Below, piece by piece: positions 24,390 to 33,728 of a DNA stretch of 39,022 nucleotides (within the stretch, counting starts at the first letter, position 1; each line of letters begins with the position of its first letter). The notes under the pieces are model-generated. The model did not search any database. It was not told the origin of the DNA and saw only the letters and a list, made by a program, of their open reading frames with translations. Origin of the DNA: Pseudomonas gregormendelii (lineage in GTDB: Bacteria > Pseudomonadota > Gammaproteobacteria > Pseudomonadales > Pseudomonadaceae); contig NZ_JADEVO010000047.1 in the NCBI RefSeq assembly GCF_017114825.1, positions 1 to 39,022 on the forward strand, read 5' to 3'. The translations under genes and the position numbers were made by a program.

Positions 24390-25646
24390 ATGAACTCTAG
24401 GTGCTATTGCACAGGTTGGTCTCTCGTGGCCGGCCTGACGGCAAGCATGCTGGCATTGCCGAGCCTCGCTGCCGCCTTAACATTCGATGAAGCGTTGCGG
24501 CTAGCCGAAAACAATTCGCCGTCACTGAACGCACAAGATGCCAAAATTCAGGCTGCCAGCAGCGCGGCTATTCCAGCCGGCGAATTACCTGACCCCAAGT
24601 TATTGGTGGGTGTGCAGAACTACCCCATTGGCGGCCCGGATCGCTGGAGCATCGACCAGGACTTCATGACCATGCAAATGGTCGGGGTCAGGCAGGAGAT
24701 GCCCAATAGCGACAAGCGCAAAGCGCGCATCGAGGTCGCCGACGCTGCCGTTGATCGCGCTGCTGCGGAGCGTAGGGTCGAACGTCTGAAGGTACGCCAG
24801 GCCACGGCATTGGCCTGGATTAGTAGCTACTCGGTTGAGCGCAAAGATGCACTGTTCCAGGATTTCTACAAAGAAAATCGTCTCCTAACCGATACCGTCC
24901 GGGCTCAAATTGCCGGTGGCCGCGTTCAACCTGCTGAAGCGGTGACACCCAAACAAGAAGCAGCCCAACTGGCAGAGCAACAGGACGACCTGATTCGTGA
25001 GCGCGCCCAGGCCCGAGCGGCCCTCAAACGCTGGATTGGCTCCGCCGCCAATGACAAGCCTGTGGGCAGCTTGCCTGTATGGCCCGTCGATACCTCAAGC
25101 TACGCCCATAAACTGCAACACCATCCCGAGTTGGCAGCGTTTGCGCCGATGACCCGTGAAGCGCAAGCCAAGGTTCGTGAAGCAGAAGCGGAGAAGCAGT
25201 CGGACTGGAGTTGGGAGCTCGATTATCAGCATCGTGGCCGACAATTCGGCGACATGGTCAGCGTGCAACTTTCATGGGATCTGCCGCTGTTTCCTGACTC
25301 GCGCCAAAACCCCAAAATCGCAGCCAAGCAGGCTGAACTCAACCAGCTTGAGGCCGAGCGCGAAGCCCTGTCTCGTGAGCACACCCAGCAATTGGAAACT
25401 GAACTGGCTGACTATGAGCGCCTAAATCGTGCCGTGCGCCGAAACCAGGAAAGCCTATTGCCGCTGGCCAAGGAAAAGGTCGAACTCAGCATGGCTAGTT
25501 ACCGTGCCGGCAAAGGCGATTTAAACGCCGTTGTTGCCGCCCGACGCGAGCTTATCGAGGCCCGTCTCAAGCAGATTGATGTGGAAGAGCAGCGAGCGCT
25601 GACCAGTGCGCGTCTGTATTTCGCTTATGGGGAGGCCAGCCAATGA
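24390..25646 (+). CDS. cusC: Outer-membrane efflux factor CusC-type (TolC family)
   Basis: 418 residues from ATG 24390, chosen because AGGA lies 8 nt upstream and the signal peptide (LVAGLTASMLALPSLAAA) follows directly; the open frame itself begins at GTG 24360. It has the TolC-family repeat structure: long coiled-coil regions such as ALTFDEALRLAENNSP, EVADAAVDRAAAERRVERLKVRQ and YRAGKGDLNAVVAARRELIEARL. As in other CzcC/CusC-type factors, it should form the outer-membrane duct for CusBA. The stop overlaps cusB by 4 bp. Confidence 0.87.
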   Translation: MNSRCYCTGWSLVAGLTASMLALPSLAAALTFDEALRLAENNSPSLNAQDAKIQAASSAAIPAGELPDPKLLVGVQNYPIGGPDRWSIDQDFMTMQMVGVRQEMPNSDKRKARIEVADAAVDRAAAERRVERLKVRQATALAWISSYSVERKDALFQDFYKENRLLTDTVRAQIAGGRVQPAEAVTPKQEAAQLAEQQDDLIRERAQARAALKRWIGSAANDKPVGSLPVWPVDTSSYAHKLQHHPELAAFAPMTREAQAKVREAEAEKQSDWSWELDYQHRGRQFGDMVSVQLSWDLPLFPDSRQNPKIAAKQAELNQLEAEREALSREHTQQLETELADYERLNRAVRRNQESLLPLAKEKVELSMASYRAGKGDLNAVVAARRELIEARLKQIDVEEQRALTSARLYFAYGEASQ

Positions 25647-27124
25647 ACCTTAAATGGAACGGGGCATTGTTGGTAGGCATCTCGCTGGCGTTCGGTATTG
25701 CCGGTGGTTACTGGTTCGCTCAACAGCGCATGAATGGGGTATCCAGTTCTGCCCAGGAGCAGAGCCTCGATTCACCTGACGAACGCAAGGCTCTGTATTG
25801 GTATGACCCCATGTACCCGCAGCAAAAATTCGATAAGCCGGGTAAGTCCCCCTTCATGGACATGCAACTGGTTCCTAAGTACGCCGGTGGCGCAGGGGAT
25901 CGTGCGACCGTCAGTATCGATCCGAGTCTGACCCAGAATCTCGGTCTGCGTTTTGCAACAGTCACCCGTGGAATATTTGACTCCAGCCTCGATGTGACAG
26001 GTGTCTTGGGATTCAACGAACGTGATGTCGCTGTGATTCAGGCACGCACCACGGGCTTTGTGGAGCGGGTTTATGCCCACGCTCCCGGTGATGTGCTCAA
26101 AGCCAACGCGGCGTTGGCGGATATCCTGGTGCCGGAATGGGCGGCTGCCCAGTCAGAGTTTCTTGCACTGACGCGCAGCGGGGATGCTGACCTGTTGGCT
26201 GCGGCCCGCCAGCGACTGCGGCTCACAGGGATGCCGGCAGCACTGATTACTCAGGTAGAGCGTGGCGGTAAGGTTCAGCCCTACCTGACTCTCACCAGCC
26301 CTATTGGTGGTGTGCTGCAAGAATTGAATGTACGTGCGGGTATGACTGTGGCTACTGGCGATACTCTGGCACGCGTCAATGGCTTAAGCAGTGTCTGGCT
26401 CGCCGTGGCCGTTCCAGAATCGGATGCCGGATCGATCACCGTGGGGCAGGCGGTCGAAGCGCATCTGCCAGCCTTCCCTGGGACAATGCTCAGTGGCAAG
26501 GTCAGCGCGATTTTACCCGAGACCAACCCGGACAGCCGCACTCTTCGCGTGCGGGTGGAACTACCCAATCCGGATGGGCGCCTCAGACCGGGTTTGACGG
26601 CGCAGGTACGCCTGAATCGCTCGACCGGGCAAAGTGTGTTGTGGGTGCCGAGCGAGGCCGTCATCCGCACTGGCCGACGTGCCTTGGTGATGCTCGCCGA
26701 AGACGCGGGCCACTACCGTCCAGTGGAAGTGCATCTCGGGCAGGAAAGCGATGGCAAGACGGCGATAGTGAAAGGTCTGGAAGAAGGCCAGAAGGTGGTT
26801 ACGTCTGGCCAGTTCCTGCTCGACTCGGAGGCCAGTCTCAAGGGAATCGTTGCAAGTTCGGAGGAAGAGTCACTGCCCAGCTCAGCAACCTCCAGTTTTC
26901 ATGAGGCGGATGGGCAGATCGTTGAGATCAACGACAAAGAAGTCACGCTTGCCCATGGCCCCTTCAAGACGCTGGGCATGCCTGGCATGACGATGACGTT
27001 TCCACTCGCCAACCCGGCTCTGATGCAGGGCCTGAAAGCGGGTGACAAGGTTCGGATCGCGTTGAGCCAGACCGACGATGGCTTGCGTGTTGAACGCCTG
27101 GATAAATCGGGGAGCCAGCCATGA
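25643..27124 (+). CDS. cusB: CusB-type periplasmic adaptor with two extra metal domains
   Basis: 493 residues. A single transmembrane anchor (about 9-27) precedes the heavy-metal-binding motif YWYDPMYPQQKFDKPGKSPFMDMQLVPKY (about 52-81, the YHPM-like module). Next is the HlyD-type adaptor core with lipoyl and beta-barrel domains (VIQARTTGFVERVYAHAPGDVLKANAAL...PIGGVLQELNVRAG). The C-terminus (about 420-493) is a CusF-like domain, with GPFKTLGMPGMTMTF as copper site. Fusing CusF to CusB gives metal-loading domains at both ends. It overlaps cusC and cusA by 4 bp each. Confidence 0.9.
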   Translation: MNLKWNGALLVGISLAFGIAGGYWFAQQRMNGVSSSAQEQSLDSPDERKALYWYDPMYPQQKFDKPGKSPFMDMQLVPKYAGGAGDRATVSIDPSLTQNLGLRFATVTRGIFDSSLDVTGVLGFNERDVAVIQARTTGFVERVYAHAPGDVLKANAALADILVPEWAAAQSEFLALTRSGDADLLAAARQRLRLTGMPAALITQVERGGKVQPYLTLTSPIGGVLQELNVRAGMTVATGDTLARVNGLSSVWLAVAVPESDAGSITVGQAVEAHLPAFPGTMLSGKVSAILPETNPDSRTLRVRVELPNPDGRLRPGLTAQVRLNRSTGQSVLWVPSEAVIRTGRRALVMLAEDAGHYRPVEVHLGQESDGKTAIVKGLEEGQKVVTSGQFLLDSEASLKGIVASSEEESLPSSATSSFHEADGQIVEINDKEVTLAHGPFKTLGMPGMTMTFPLANPALMQGLKAGDKVRIALSQTDDGLRVERLDKSGSQP

Positions 27125-30100
27125 TTGCTGCCCTGATTCGTTGGTCAGTAGCGAACCGATTCCTGGTGCTACTGGCGACGCTGTTTGTCACCGCTTGGGG
27201 CGTCTGGTCGGTGCAAAGCACGCCCATTGATGCGCTGCCAGATCTCTCGGATGTTCAGGTGATCATCCGCAGCCCTTTTCCGGGACAAGCGCCGCAGATT
27301 GTCGAGAACCAGGTGACCTATCCGTTGGCCACCACCATGCTCTCGGTGCCGGGAGCCAAGACGGTGCGTGGCTATTCCTTCTTCGGTGACAGCTTCGTTT
27401 ATGTGCTGTTCGAAGATGGCACTGACTTGTACTGGGCTCGCTCGCGGGTGTTGGAGTATCTGAGCCAAATACAAAGTCGGTTGCCGGCCAGCGCGAAGCC
27501 GGCGTTGGGGCCGGATGCGACTGGCGTGGGTTGGATCTATCAGTACGCATTGGTGGATCGCAGTGGCGGACATGATCTGGCGCAGCTTCGCGCACTTCAG
27601 GACTGGTTCCTCAAGTTTGAACTCAAGACCCTGCCGAACGTTGCGGAAGTGGCCACCGTGGGTGGCATGGTCAAGCAGTACCAAGTGCAGCTCGATCCGC
27701 TGAAATTGGCCAGCCTCGGTATCACTCAGGCTGAGGTGACCGACGCCATCGGTAAGGCCAATCAGGAAACCGGTGGTGCCGTGCTGGAGATGGCGGAGAC
27801 CGAGTTCATCGTGCGCGCTTCGGGCTATCTGAAGACGCTCAATGACTTCCGGGCGATCCCGCTTAAGTTGGGTGCGGGTGGTGTACCAGTGACCCTTGGC
27901 GATGTCGCAACTATCCAGTTGGGGCCGGAAATGCGGCGGGGCATTACCGAACTTGACGGCGAAGGCGAGACCGTCGGTGGCGTGGTGATTTTGCGCAGTG
28001 GCAAGAATGCTCGCGAGACCATTGCGGCGGTCAAGACTAAACTCGACGAACTGAAAAGCAGTCTGCCGTCCGGGGTGGAAATCGTTACCACCTACGACCG
28101 CAGCAAGCTGATCGACCGCGCTGTTGAAAACCTCAGCCACAAGCTGATCGAAGAGTTCATTGTCGTCGCGTTGGTCTGTGGAATCTTCCTCTGGCACCTG
28201 CGCTCATCCCTGGTGGCGATCATCTCCCTGCCTGTTGGTGTGTTGATTGCCTTCATCGTCATGCGCTACCAAGGCATCAACGCCAACATCATGTCCTTGG
28301 GCGGAATTGCCATCGCCATTGGCGCCATGGTCGATGCCGCCGTGGTGATGATCGAGAACGCCCACAAGAAGATTGAGGCATGGCACGCGGCCAATCCGGG
28401 GGAAGAACTGAAGGGTGAACGTCATTGGCATGTAATGACCGAAGCGGCGGCAGAGGTAGGCCCCGCGCTGTTCTTCTGTTTGTTGATCATCACCCTGTCG
28501 TTCATTCCGGTGTTCACCCTGGAAGCTCAGGAAGGACGGCTGTTCGGCCCTTTGGCTTTTACCAAGACCTATGCCATGGCCGCAGCGGCGGGGTTGTCAG
28601 TGACCTTGGTGCCAGTGCTGATGGGCTATTGGATTCGAGGTCGAATTCCCAGTGAACAACAGAACCCATTGAACCGGTGGTTGATTCGGATTTATCAGCC
28701 CGCTCTGGACGCGGTCTTACGTCGACCAAAGATCACGTTACTGGTGGCGCTATTGGTTTTTGTCAGTGCGCTATGGCCAATGTCGCGCTTGGGTGGCGAG
28801 TTTCTACCCGCGTTGGACGAGGGCGACCTGCTCTATATGCCTTCCGCTCTGCCAGGGCTGTCGGCGCAGAAAGCGGCACAACTGCTGCAACAGACCGACC
28901 GCTTGATCAAGACCGTACCAGAAGTCGAACACGTCTTTGGTAAAGCCGGTCGTGCCGAAACCGCCACCGACCCGGCACCGCTGGAAATGTTCGAAACCAC
29001 CATCCAGTTCAAACCACATGAGCAATGGCGTCCAGGCATGACCCAGGAGAAGTTGGTGGAAGAACTGGATCGAGTGGTACGAGTCCCGGGGCTGACGAAT
29101 ATCTGGATACCACCTATTCGTAACCGTATCGATATGCTCGCTACGGGTATCAAGAGTCCCATTGGAGTGAAGGTCGCCGGCACCAACCTGACGGAGATCG
29201 ATGCCGCTACTCAGGCGGTCGAGCGCGTGGCCAAGGATGTGCCCGGTGTCAGTTCGGCTCTGGCCGAGCGACTGACCGGTGGCCGCTATATCGACGTGGA
29301 TATCGACCGCAAGGCCGCCGCCCGTTACGGACTGAATATTGCCGATGTGCAGTCCATCGTGGCCGGCGCTATCGGCGGCGAAAACGTCGGGGAGACCATT
29401 GAAGGGCTTGCACGCTTCCCGATCAACGTCCGTTACCCCCGTGAGTGGCGTGACTCGCTCGGCGCCCTGGAGCAGTTGCCAATCTACACCCCGCTAGGCA
29501 GCCAAATCACCCTTGGCACGGTGGCGAAGATCAAGGTCGGCGACGGGCCGCCGATGCTCAAGAGCGAAAACGCAAGGCCTTCAGGCTGGGTGTATATCGA
29601 CGTGCGGGGGCGGGACATTGCCTCGGTTGTCGCCGACCTGCGTCGGGTCGTCAATGAACAGGTCAAGCTGCAGCCAGGCATGAGCCTGAGCTACTCAGGA
29701 CAGTTCGAGTTTCTCGAAAGGGCCAACGCACGCCTCAAACTGGTAGTACCTGCCACGTTGTTGATCATCTTCGTTCTGCTCTACCTGACTTTCGCCCGCT
29801 TCGATGAGGCGCTATTGATCATGGCCACTCTGCCATTTGCACTGACCGGTGGAGCATGGTTCCTCTATCTATTGGGATTCAACCTGTCGGTCGCCACCGG
29901 AGTCGGCTTTATCGCCTTGGCCGGGGTTTCTGCCGAGTTCGGCGTGATCATGCTGCTCTACCTGAAGAACGCTTGGGCCGAACGTGAAGACGTCGGCGAC
30001 AGCACTGAGCGCGGACTGGTTGCGGCGATTCGTGAAGGTGCTGTGCAGCGAGTTCGACCTAAGGCCATGACCGTGGCCGTCATTATTGCGGGCTTGTTAC

Positions 30101-30279
30101 CCATCTTGTTGGGCAGCGGGACTGGTAGCGAAGTGATGAGCCGCATTGCCGCGCCCATGGTTGGCGGCATGGTCACAGCACCCTTGCTTTCCCTTTTTGT
30201 CATTCCGGCAGCCTATCGCCTAATGCGTCGCCGGCACCTCTCAGCTGCACCCATAAAGCCTCAAGGAAAAGTCGTATGA
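27121..30279 (+). CDS. cusA: CusA-type RND copper/silver efflux pump
   Basis: 1052 residues, the RND heavy-metal efflux (HME) size. It has 12 transmembrane helices and two large periplasmic loops. Motifs include AALIRWSVANRFLVLL at the N-terminus, LPDLSDVQVIIRSPFPGQAP, and the helix 4 motif GAMVDAAVVMIENAHKK with the proton-relay Asp and Glu. The monovalent-metal subclass (CusA, Cu+/Ag+) is favoured by the CusF partner and Met-rich neighbours rather than by a single residue. Driven by the proton gradient, it exports periplasmic and cytosolic metal. Overlaps cusB and cusF by 4 bp. Confidence 0.93.
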   Translation: MIAALIRWSVANRFLVLLATLFVTAWGVWSVQSTPIDALPDLSDVQVIIRSPFPGQAPQIVENQVTYPLATTMLSVPGAKTVRGYSFFGDSFVYVLFEDGTDLYWARSRVLEYLSQIQSRLPASAKPALGPDATGVGWIYQYALVDRSGGHDLAQLRALQDWFLKFELKTLPNVAEVATVGGMVKQYQVQLDPLKLASLGITQAEVTDAIGKANQETGGAVLEMAETEFIVRASGYLKTLNDFRAIPLKLGAGGVPVTLGDVATIQLGPEMRRGITELDGEGETVGGVVILRSGKNARETIAAVKTKLDELKSSLPSGVEIVTTYDRSKLIDRAVENLSHKLIEEFIVVALVCGIFLWHLRSSLVAIISLPVGVLIAFIVMRYQGINANIMSLGGIAIAIGAMVDAAVVMIENAHKKIEAWHAANPGEELKGERHWHVMTEAAAEVGPALFFCLLIITLSFIPVFTLEAQEGRLFGPLAFTKTYAMAAAAGLSVTLVPVLMGYWIRGRIPSEQQNPLNRWLIRIYQPALDAVLRRPKITLLVALLVFVSALWPMSRLGGEFLPALDEGDLLYMPSALPGLSAQKAAQLLQQTDRLIKTVPEVEHVFGKAGRAETATDPAPLEMFETTIQFKPHEQWRPGMTQEKLVEELDRVVRVPGLTNIWIPPIRNRIDMLATGIKSPIGVKVAGTNLTEIDAATQAVERVAKDVPGVSSALAERLTGGRYIDVDIDRKAAARYGLNIADVQSIVAGAIGGENVGETIEGLARFPINVRYPREWRDSLGALEQLPIYTPLGSQITLGTVAKIKVGDGPPMLKSENARPSGWVYIDVRGRDIASVVADLRRVVNEQVKLQPGMSLSYSGQFEFLERANARLKLVVPATLLIIFVLLYLTFARFDEALLIMATLPFALTGGAWFLYLLGFNLSVATGVGFIALAGVSAEFGVIMLLYLKNAWAEREDVGDSTERGLVAAIREGAVQRVRPKAMTVAVIIAGLLPILLGSGTGSEVMSRIAAPMVGGMVTAPLLSLFVIPAAYRLMRRRHLSAAPIKPQGKVV

Positions 30280-30626
30280 AACTGACCATGATTGCAGTTG
30301 CAAGCACCGTATTCGCGCTTTCACTCTCTGTCCATGCGGAGGACATGCCGGGCATGAAAATGGACGGTATGGAGGGCATGCAGATGGAGCAGGAAACAAA
30401 ACAGGCTCAAGTTGCCAATGCCGAGGGGACGATCAAGGCTATAGATTCTACGAAACATACGGTGACCATCTCCCACGGAGCCGTCCCAGCCGTACAGTGG
30501 CCGCCAATGACTATGGCTTTTACCGTCACGGAGGATCAGATGGCAGGTCTGATGATCGGTGACCGTGTATCCTTTTCCTTCAGGATCGAGGGTGGCAAAG
30601 TCGCGATTGTTTCCATTAAAAAGTAA
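30276..30626 (+). CDS. cusF: CusF-like periplasmic copper chaperone
   Basis: 116 residues. Signal peptide (IAVASTVFALSLSVHA), a short Met-rich stretch (MPGMKMDGMEGMQM), then the CusF OB-fold with GTIKAIDSTKHTVTISHGAVPAVQWPPMTMAFTV. The His, Met, Met and Trp that hold Cu(I)/Ag(I) are present (W-x-x-M-x-M). It would deliver metal to CusCBA. A second copy of the same domain is fused to CusB. Confidence 0.9.
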   Translation: MKLTMIAVASTVFALSLSVHAEDMPGMKMDGMEGMQMEQETKQAQVANAEGTIKAIDSTKHTVTISHGAVPAVQWPPMTMAFTVTEDQMAGLMIGDRVSFSFRIEGGKVAIVSIKK

Positions 30627-30661
30627 GGCTGTATTGATGAGAATCATCGGCATGCTCTGTC

Positions 30662-30693
30662 GTGCCGGTAGTGCCGGTAGTGCCGGTAGTGCC
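30662..30693. repeat. Short tandem repeat (9 bp x 3.5)
   Basis: Unit GTGCCGGTA, three exact copies plus a partial GTGCC, within the gap after cusF. No coding frame depends on it. Possibly slippage-made. Confidence 0.8.
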
Positions 30694-30822
30694 TTGAGCT
30701 CTAAATGGTACGAGAGATGCAGTTCCTAGGCCTCGTGTTGCCCATCGGAAACTGATGAAGATCACTTGCTGTGGTGGCGTATAGCCGCTAATAGTGATGG
30801 AGTTCAAGGAGAGGGTGTGAAA

Positions 30823-31062
30823 ATGATTTCGAGATTTGCTGTTGTCCCTGCTGTCCCCACACAAACGGGATCAACGCGTGATGGAGTGTGCTTCTACTGC
30901 AAGACTGCGCCCATAGGCTTCAACATCTACGACAACCAAGAGAAGCTTCGTCTACAGACGACCTATCAGGCCCGAGACGAGGCCGAGGATGAGTGTCAGC
31001 GACTTAACCAGCAGCTCCTTCAAAACGTACTTACGAAACGGCAGCCCATGACTGCCCTTTAA
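30823..31062 (+). CDS. Small hypothetical protein
   Basis: 79 residues from ATG 30823 with AAGGAGAGGG upstream. It has two Cys in CFYCKTAP and a C-terminal helical part DEAEDECQRLNQQLLQN. A related C-terminal pattern (E-A-x-x-x-C-x-R-L-N) occurs in the divergent small gene at 31106-31309. The central part (GFNIYDNQEKLRLQTTYQARDEA) looks like a short beta-strand domain. Function unknown; it is the typical size of plasmid/island housekeeping peptides. Confidence 0.6.
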   Translation: MISRFAVVPAVPTQTGSTRDGVCFYCKTAPIGFNIYDNQEKLRLQTTYQARDEAEDECQRLNQQLLQNVLTKRQPMTAL

Positions 31063-31105
31063 GCCAGCAGTCCTACAAAACCATTGGCGTTTTGAAACGA
31101 GCGGA

Positions 31106-31309
31106 TCAATGATTCAGGGATGTACGACCTACACCACTCTGGTGCGGATGCTCGGCATTCAGGCGCGAACAAACCGCCTCGGCCTCGACGTTCGCTTTGA
31201 ACACACCGTGCTTGCTAGCAGAGCCCCCCTCGACGAGATCTACAACCCGATATTGCTTGATGGCATCATCCAGTCTGGTTGTTTCGATGACCCTGAATCT
31301 TGGATGCAT
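31106..31309 (-). CDS. Small hypothetical protein, possible relative of the 30823 gene
   Basis: 67 residues from ATG 31309 (AGAGAAC upstream, weak). Sequence HPRFRVIETTRLDDAIKQYRVVDLVEGGSASKHGVFKANVEAEAVCSRLNAEHP. The ending V-E-A-E-A-V-C-S-R-L-N matches D-E-A-E-D-E-C-Q-R-L-N of the neighbouring gene, as does the strand-rich middle. The two may be paralogues in a convergent pair. Function unknown. Confidence 0.55.
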   Translation of the reverse strand: MHPRFRVIETTRLDDAIKQYRVVDLVEGGSASKHGVFKANVEAEAVCSRLNAEHPHQSGVGRTSLNH

Positions 31310-31589
31310 GGTGCGTTCTCTGCTGAAGACTGATGCTTTAGGAGTACCGGTATGACTCCGTGATCTCAACAAGTATGCAGGACAGAGCTGAGACAATTTA
31401 TGACAGGGCGCTGTGATTGTCTAGTTGAGGACAGAGACTTCGCGGGAGGTGCGAGGGTAGGTTGATGAACGAGCCCCATGAAAGACAGGACACCGTTTCC
31501 CCCTTACGATAAGGGATAGGCAAACGGTTATGTTTATGACTAACAGCAATGATAAGAGTGGTGACTTTTTGGCTAGGAGCGGCGCCGCC
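31310..31589. other. Intergenic region, no convincing gene
   Basis: About 280 bp between the small gene and the IS3 remnant. A short frame (ATG near 31531, MTNSNDKSGDFLARS) runs into the remnant and may be the start of a disrupted gene. Nothing else was seen. Confidence 0.35.
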
Positions 31590-31995
31590 GCTGGAGCATC
31601 AATGCCAACCAACTGTTCCTGTGGCGCAAGCTGTACCAGGACGGCAGCCTGTCGGCAGTGAGTGCCGATGAAGCCGTGGTGCCTGCGTCGGAGCTGAGCG
31701 ATGCGCTCAAGCAGATCCGCGAGCTTCAACGGATGCGGGGCAAGAAGACGATGGAAGCAGAAATTCTCAAAGGGGCCGTGGAGATCGCTCGGGCGCGAAA
31801 ATGGATTGCGCACTCACCCTTGTTGCCGGGGGACGACCAGTGAAACTGGTCAGCGAATGTCTCGGTGGGGCGCGCTCGCAATTAACGGTTCGAATCAAGC
31901 AATCGGTATCGCCCCAAAAACGGCGAAGCCGACTTGTTAGCGATGCTGAGTTGGTGGTGGAAGTCCAACAGCAAGTCAGCGAGTTGCCCAGCTAG
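31590..31995 (+). pseudogene. IS3-family (IS2-like) orfA/orfB remnant
   Basis: The frame INANQLFLWRKLYQDGSLSAV...ELSDALKQIRELQRMRGKKTMEAEILKGAVEIARARKWIA ends at 31843 and is the C-terminal part of an IS2-type OrfA. GTG 31840 overlaps it and begins KLVSECLGGARSQLTVRIKQ..., the start of OrfB, which ends early at SELPS. Both ends of the element are missing, so it is an inert fragment. Confidence 0.8.
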
Positions 31996-32063
31996 GCGTC
32001 ACCCATCAAGTCGCTGAGACCTGAGCGTAGTAGTAATCCAGCGCGCTTCGTCAGGCTGCTCCA

Positions 32064-32165
32064 GCAAGCGGAGCGCGCAGGTGTGAGGATGTAAGCCCGT
32101 AGGGCCCAGACAGTAGCGGGCACCGCTATGGCTGGGTTTACGACAGCCGCCCCCAGCGGGGCACA
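32064..32165. repeat. Diverged structured repeat, copy A
   Basis: Begins GCAAGCGGAGCGCGCAGG and contains GTAGGGCCCAGAC, with a terminal hairpin (GCCCCCAGCGGGGC-like). It aligns with 33222-33322 over about 100 bp at an estimated two thirds identity. Either a non-autonomous element or a structured non-coding element; it resembles intergenic repeats I have seen in Pseudomonas genomes but has no name I can give. Confidence 0.5.
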
Positions 32166-32248
32166 CCCAGAACGACAAGGGATTTCTCGCCGCTTCCATC
32201 TTTCGACAATTAGGTAGCAGGCAAACGTCCCACTAGAGGGTTCTAGGA

Positions 32249-32443
32249 TCAGTCGTCCAAATGCTCTGCCAGAAAGTTAACCAGCTCGAGCGGACGTCGA
32301 CTTTCGATCACCTTGTAGATCAAATCACGCTTACTGCGCGGTAGCTTTTTCACTACACTTTTCGCCGACGCTTTGATGGCTTCGTCCGTTCCATGGATAC
32401 GTGCTGCAAGGAGCAATACGAGCGTGGCATCAGTCAAATTCAT
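32249..32443 (-). CDS. Small hypothetical protein (basic, helical)
   Basis: 64 residues. It reads as a compact helical domain: LTDATLVLLLAARIHGTDEAIKASAKSVVKKLPRSKRDLIYKVIESRRPLELVNFLAEHLDD. No signal peptide and no catalytic motif. AGGG lies near the start but is weak. The composition is ordinary for a real protein; I do not recognise a family. Confidence 0.55.
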   Translation of the reverse strand: MNLTDATLVLLLAARIHGTDEAIKASAKSVVKKLPRSKRDLIYKVIESRRPLELVNFLAEHLDD

Positions 32444-33221
32444 AAGCTGGCCCTATCAAACGTAAAGCGCAGTATATCCCCGCGCTATTGCTGAATGCGT
32501 CGGAATGATTCCTGTGATCGCCATCCGCGTCTGCGTCTCTGAAAAAACCGACCACCTTTACGGATTTCGTGGCGTCCTTGAACTCCCGCCGTAGCCGGCA
32601 GTCAAGGGAGTTGGCATCATAAATCTTCTGATTTTTTTGCGCACTTGACCCTTCAAGCATTCGAGTCAATCCAGCCTCAGACCTTCCTGGGCTGGATTGT
32701 GACGCATCACTGCGCTAGGTTAGTGCCTAAGACTACGTTCAATGGAGAGAGCACATGTGTCACTTTCGTGAAGAAGACTGGATCTAACCCAACAGGTTGT
32801 AGTTAAGGTGTGGGCGGGAGAGAGCTGGTTCCTCCGCAATAATCTGCGCTGCAGCCCTGTAGTGAACCACCATGAAACGCTTTCGGCTTTCTGCAGAGCA
32901 TCTACGTTTTGCCAGCGGATCAGTGACGCCAATGATGCTCGCGTCGCCAAAAAATGGTGGTATGAAGATAGCCGATGCACGCCAACGGCACCTTCAGCAC
33001 GTCAGACTCGCGGTCGAAGTAGGGCAGGAAATATCGCCCACCAGCGGTGCTTCCAGGTTGCGGAAAGTTGATGGCGGCCTTACCGGATATTTAGCTCTGG
33101 CGTGACAGGCGTTTGAGATCAAAATCAAATAGAGGCGAGATCATGCGAGCTTGCTGAGTCTCGCCAAGCCCTGCTTAATGTGGCCTGCGTTCTCGCCGAT
33201 TGTCGCAAGAGCTCCTCGAAC
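32444..33221. other. No convincing gene
   Basis: About 780 bp. Several frames on both strands (32430-32669, 32720-32980, 32872-33105) overlap one another, have no ribosome site and no recognised domain. Probably decayed sequence. Confidence 0.4.
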
Positions 33222-33322
33222 GCAAGCGGAGCGCAGCCGCGAGGATGGACGCCTGTAGGGCCAAGACGCCGGTATCGCCATTGCTTGGCTCACGAAAGCC
33301 GCCCCTACAAAGGGGCGCGCTC
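33222..33322. repeat. Diverged structured repeat, copy B
   Basis: Begins GCAAGCGGAGCGCAGCCGC and contains GTAGGGCCAAGAC, ending in a hairpin (CGCCCCTACAAAGGGGCG). Aligns with 32064-32165. It lies 66 bp before the IS3-family element. Confidence 0.5.
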
Positions 33323-33450
33323 GAAGATCAATCAAAACCGATCCTGAAGTTTGATGCTCTCTGGGTGAAAGCAAAGCGATAGAGGCTGTGAATCGCCACT
33401 AGTTTCGTAGACACCTCCAAGCCTTAAAATGAGGCCCATTAGGAGGTGCC

Positions 33451-33728
33451 ATGAGCAACCAGCGATATCCCGAAGAATTCAAAATCCAGGCGGTCAAGCA
33501 AGTGACCGAAAAGCAGCTTCCTGTCTCGGAGGTGGCTGCACGATTGGGTGTGTCCGTGCACAGCCTCTATGCCTGGGTTAAGCGCTACACCAAGCCCCAA
33601 GAACAGCGCGTTGAGGAGGATATCAAAGCGCTGAGGTTCGTCGTCTACGTGCCGAGCTGAAACGGGTGACGGAGGAGCGAGACATCTTAAAAAAGGCCGC
33701 CGCGTACTTTGCCAAGGAGTGCGGCTGA
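33451..33728 (+). pseudogene. IS3-family OrfA with a 2-bp insertion
   Basis: It begins SNQRYPEEFKIQAVKQVTEKQLPVSEVAARLGVSVHSLYAWVKRY, the HTH of an IS3 OrfA. At GATATC (33619-33624) an extra AT shifts the frame, so this frame stops at 33660. Removing AT restores DQSAEVRRLRAELKRVTEERDILKKAAAYFAKECG, ending TGA at 33728. A slippery A-AAA-AAG (33689-33695) for -1 OrfAB frameshifting is intact. The lesion probably disables transposition. Confidence 0.8.

Noticed and set aside
27169..28197. 342-codon minus-strand frame
   Set aside because: It is the shadow of cusA, as expected in GC-rich DNA.
30662..30693. Functional minisatellite or regulatory repeat
   Set aside because: Only three and a half short copies, with no coding frame or promoter depending on it.
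32064..33322. Integron attC sites
   Set aside because: No RYYYAAC/GTTRRRY core pair was seen at the ends of either copy.
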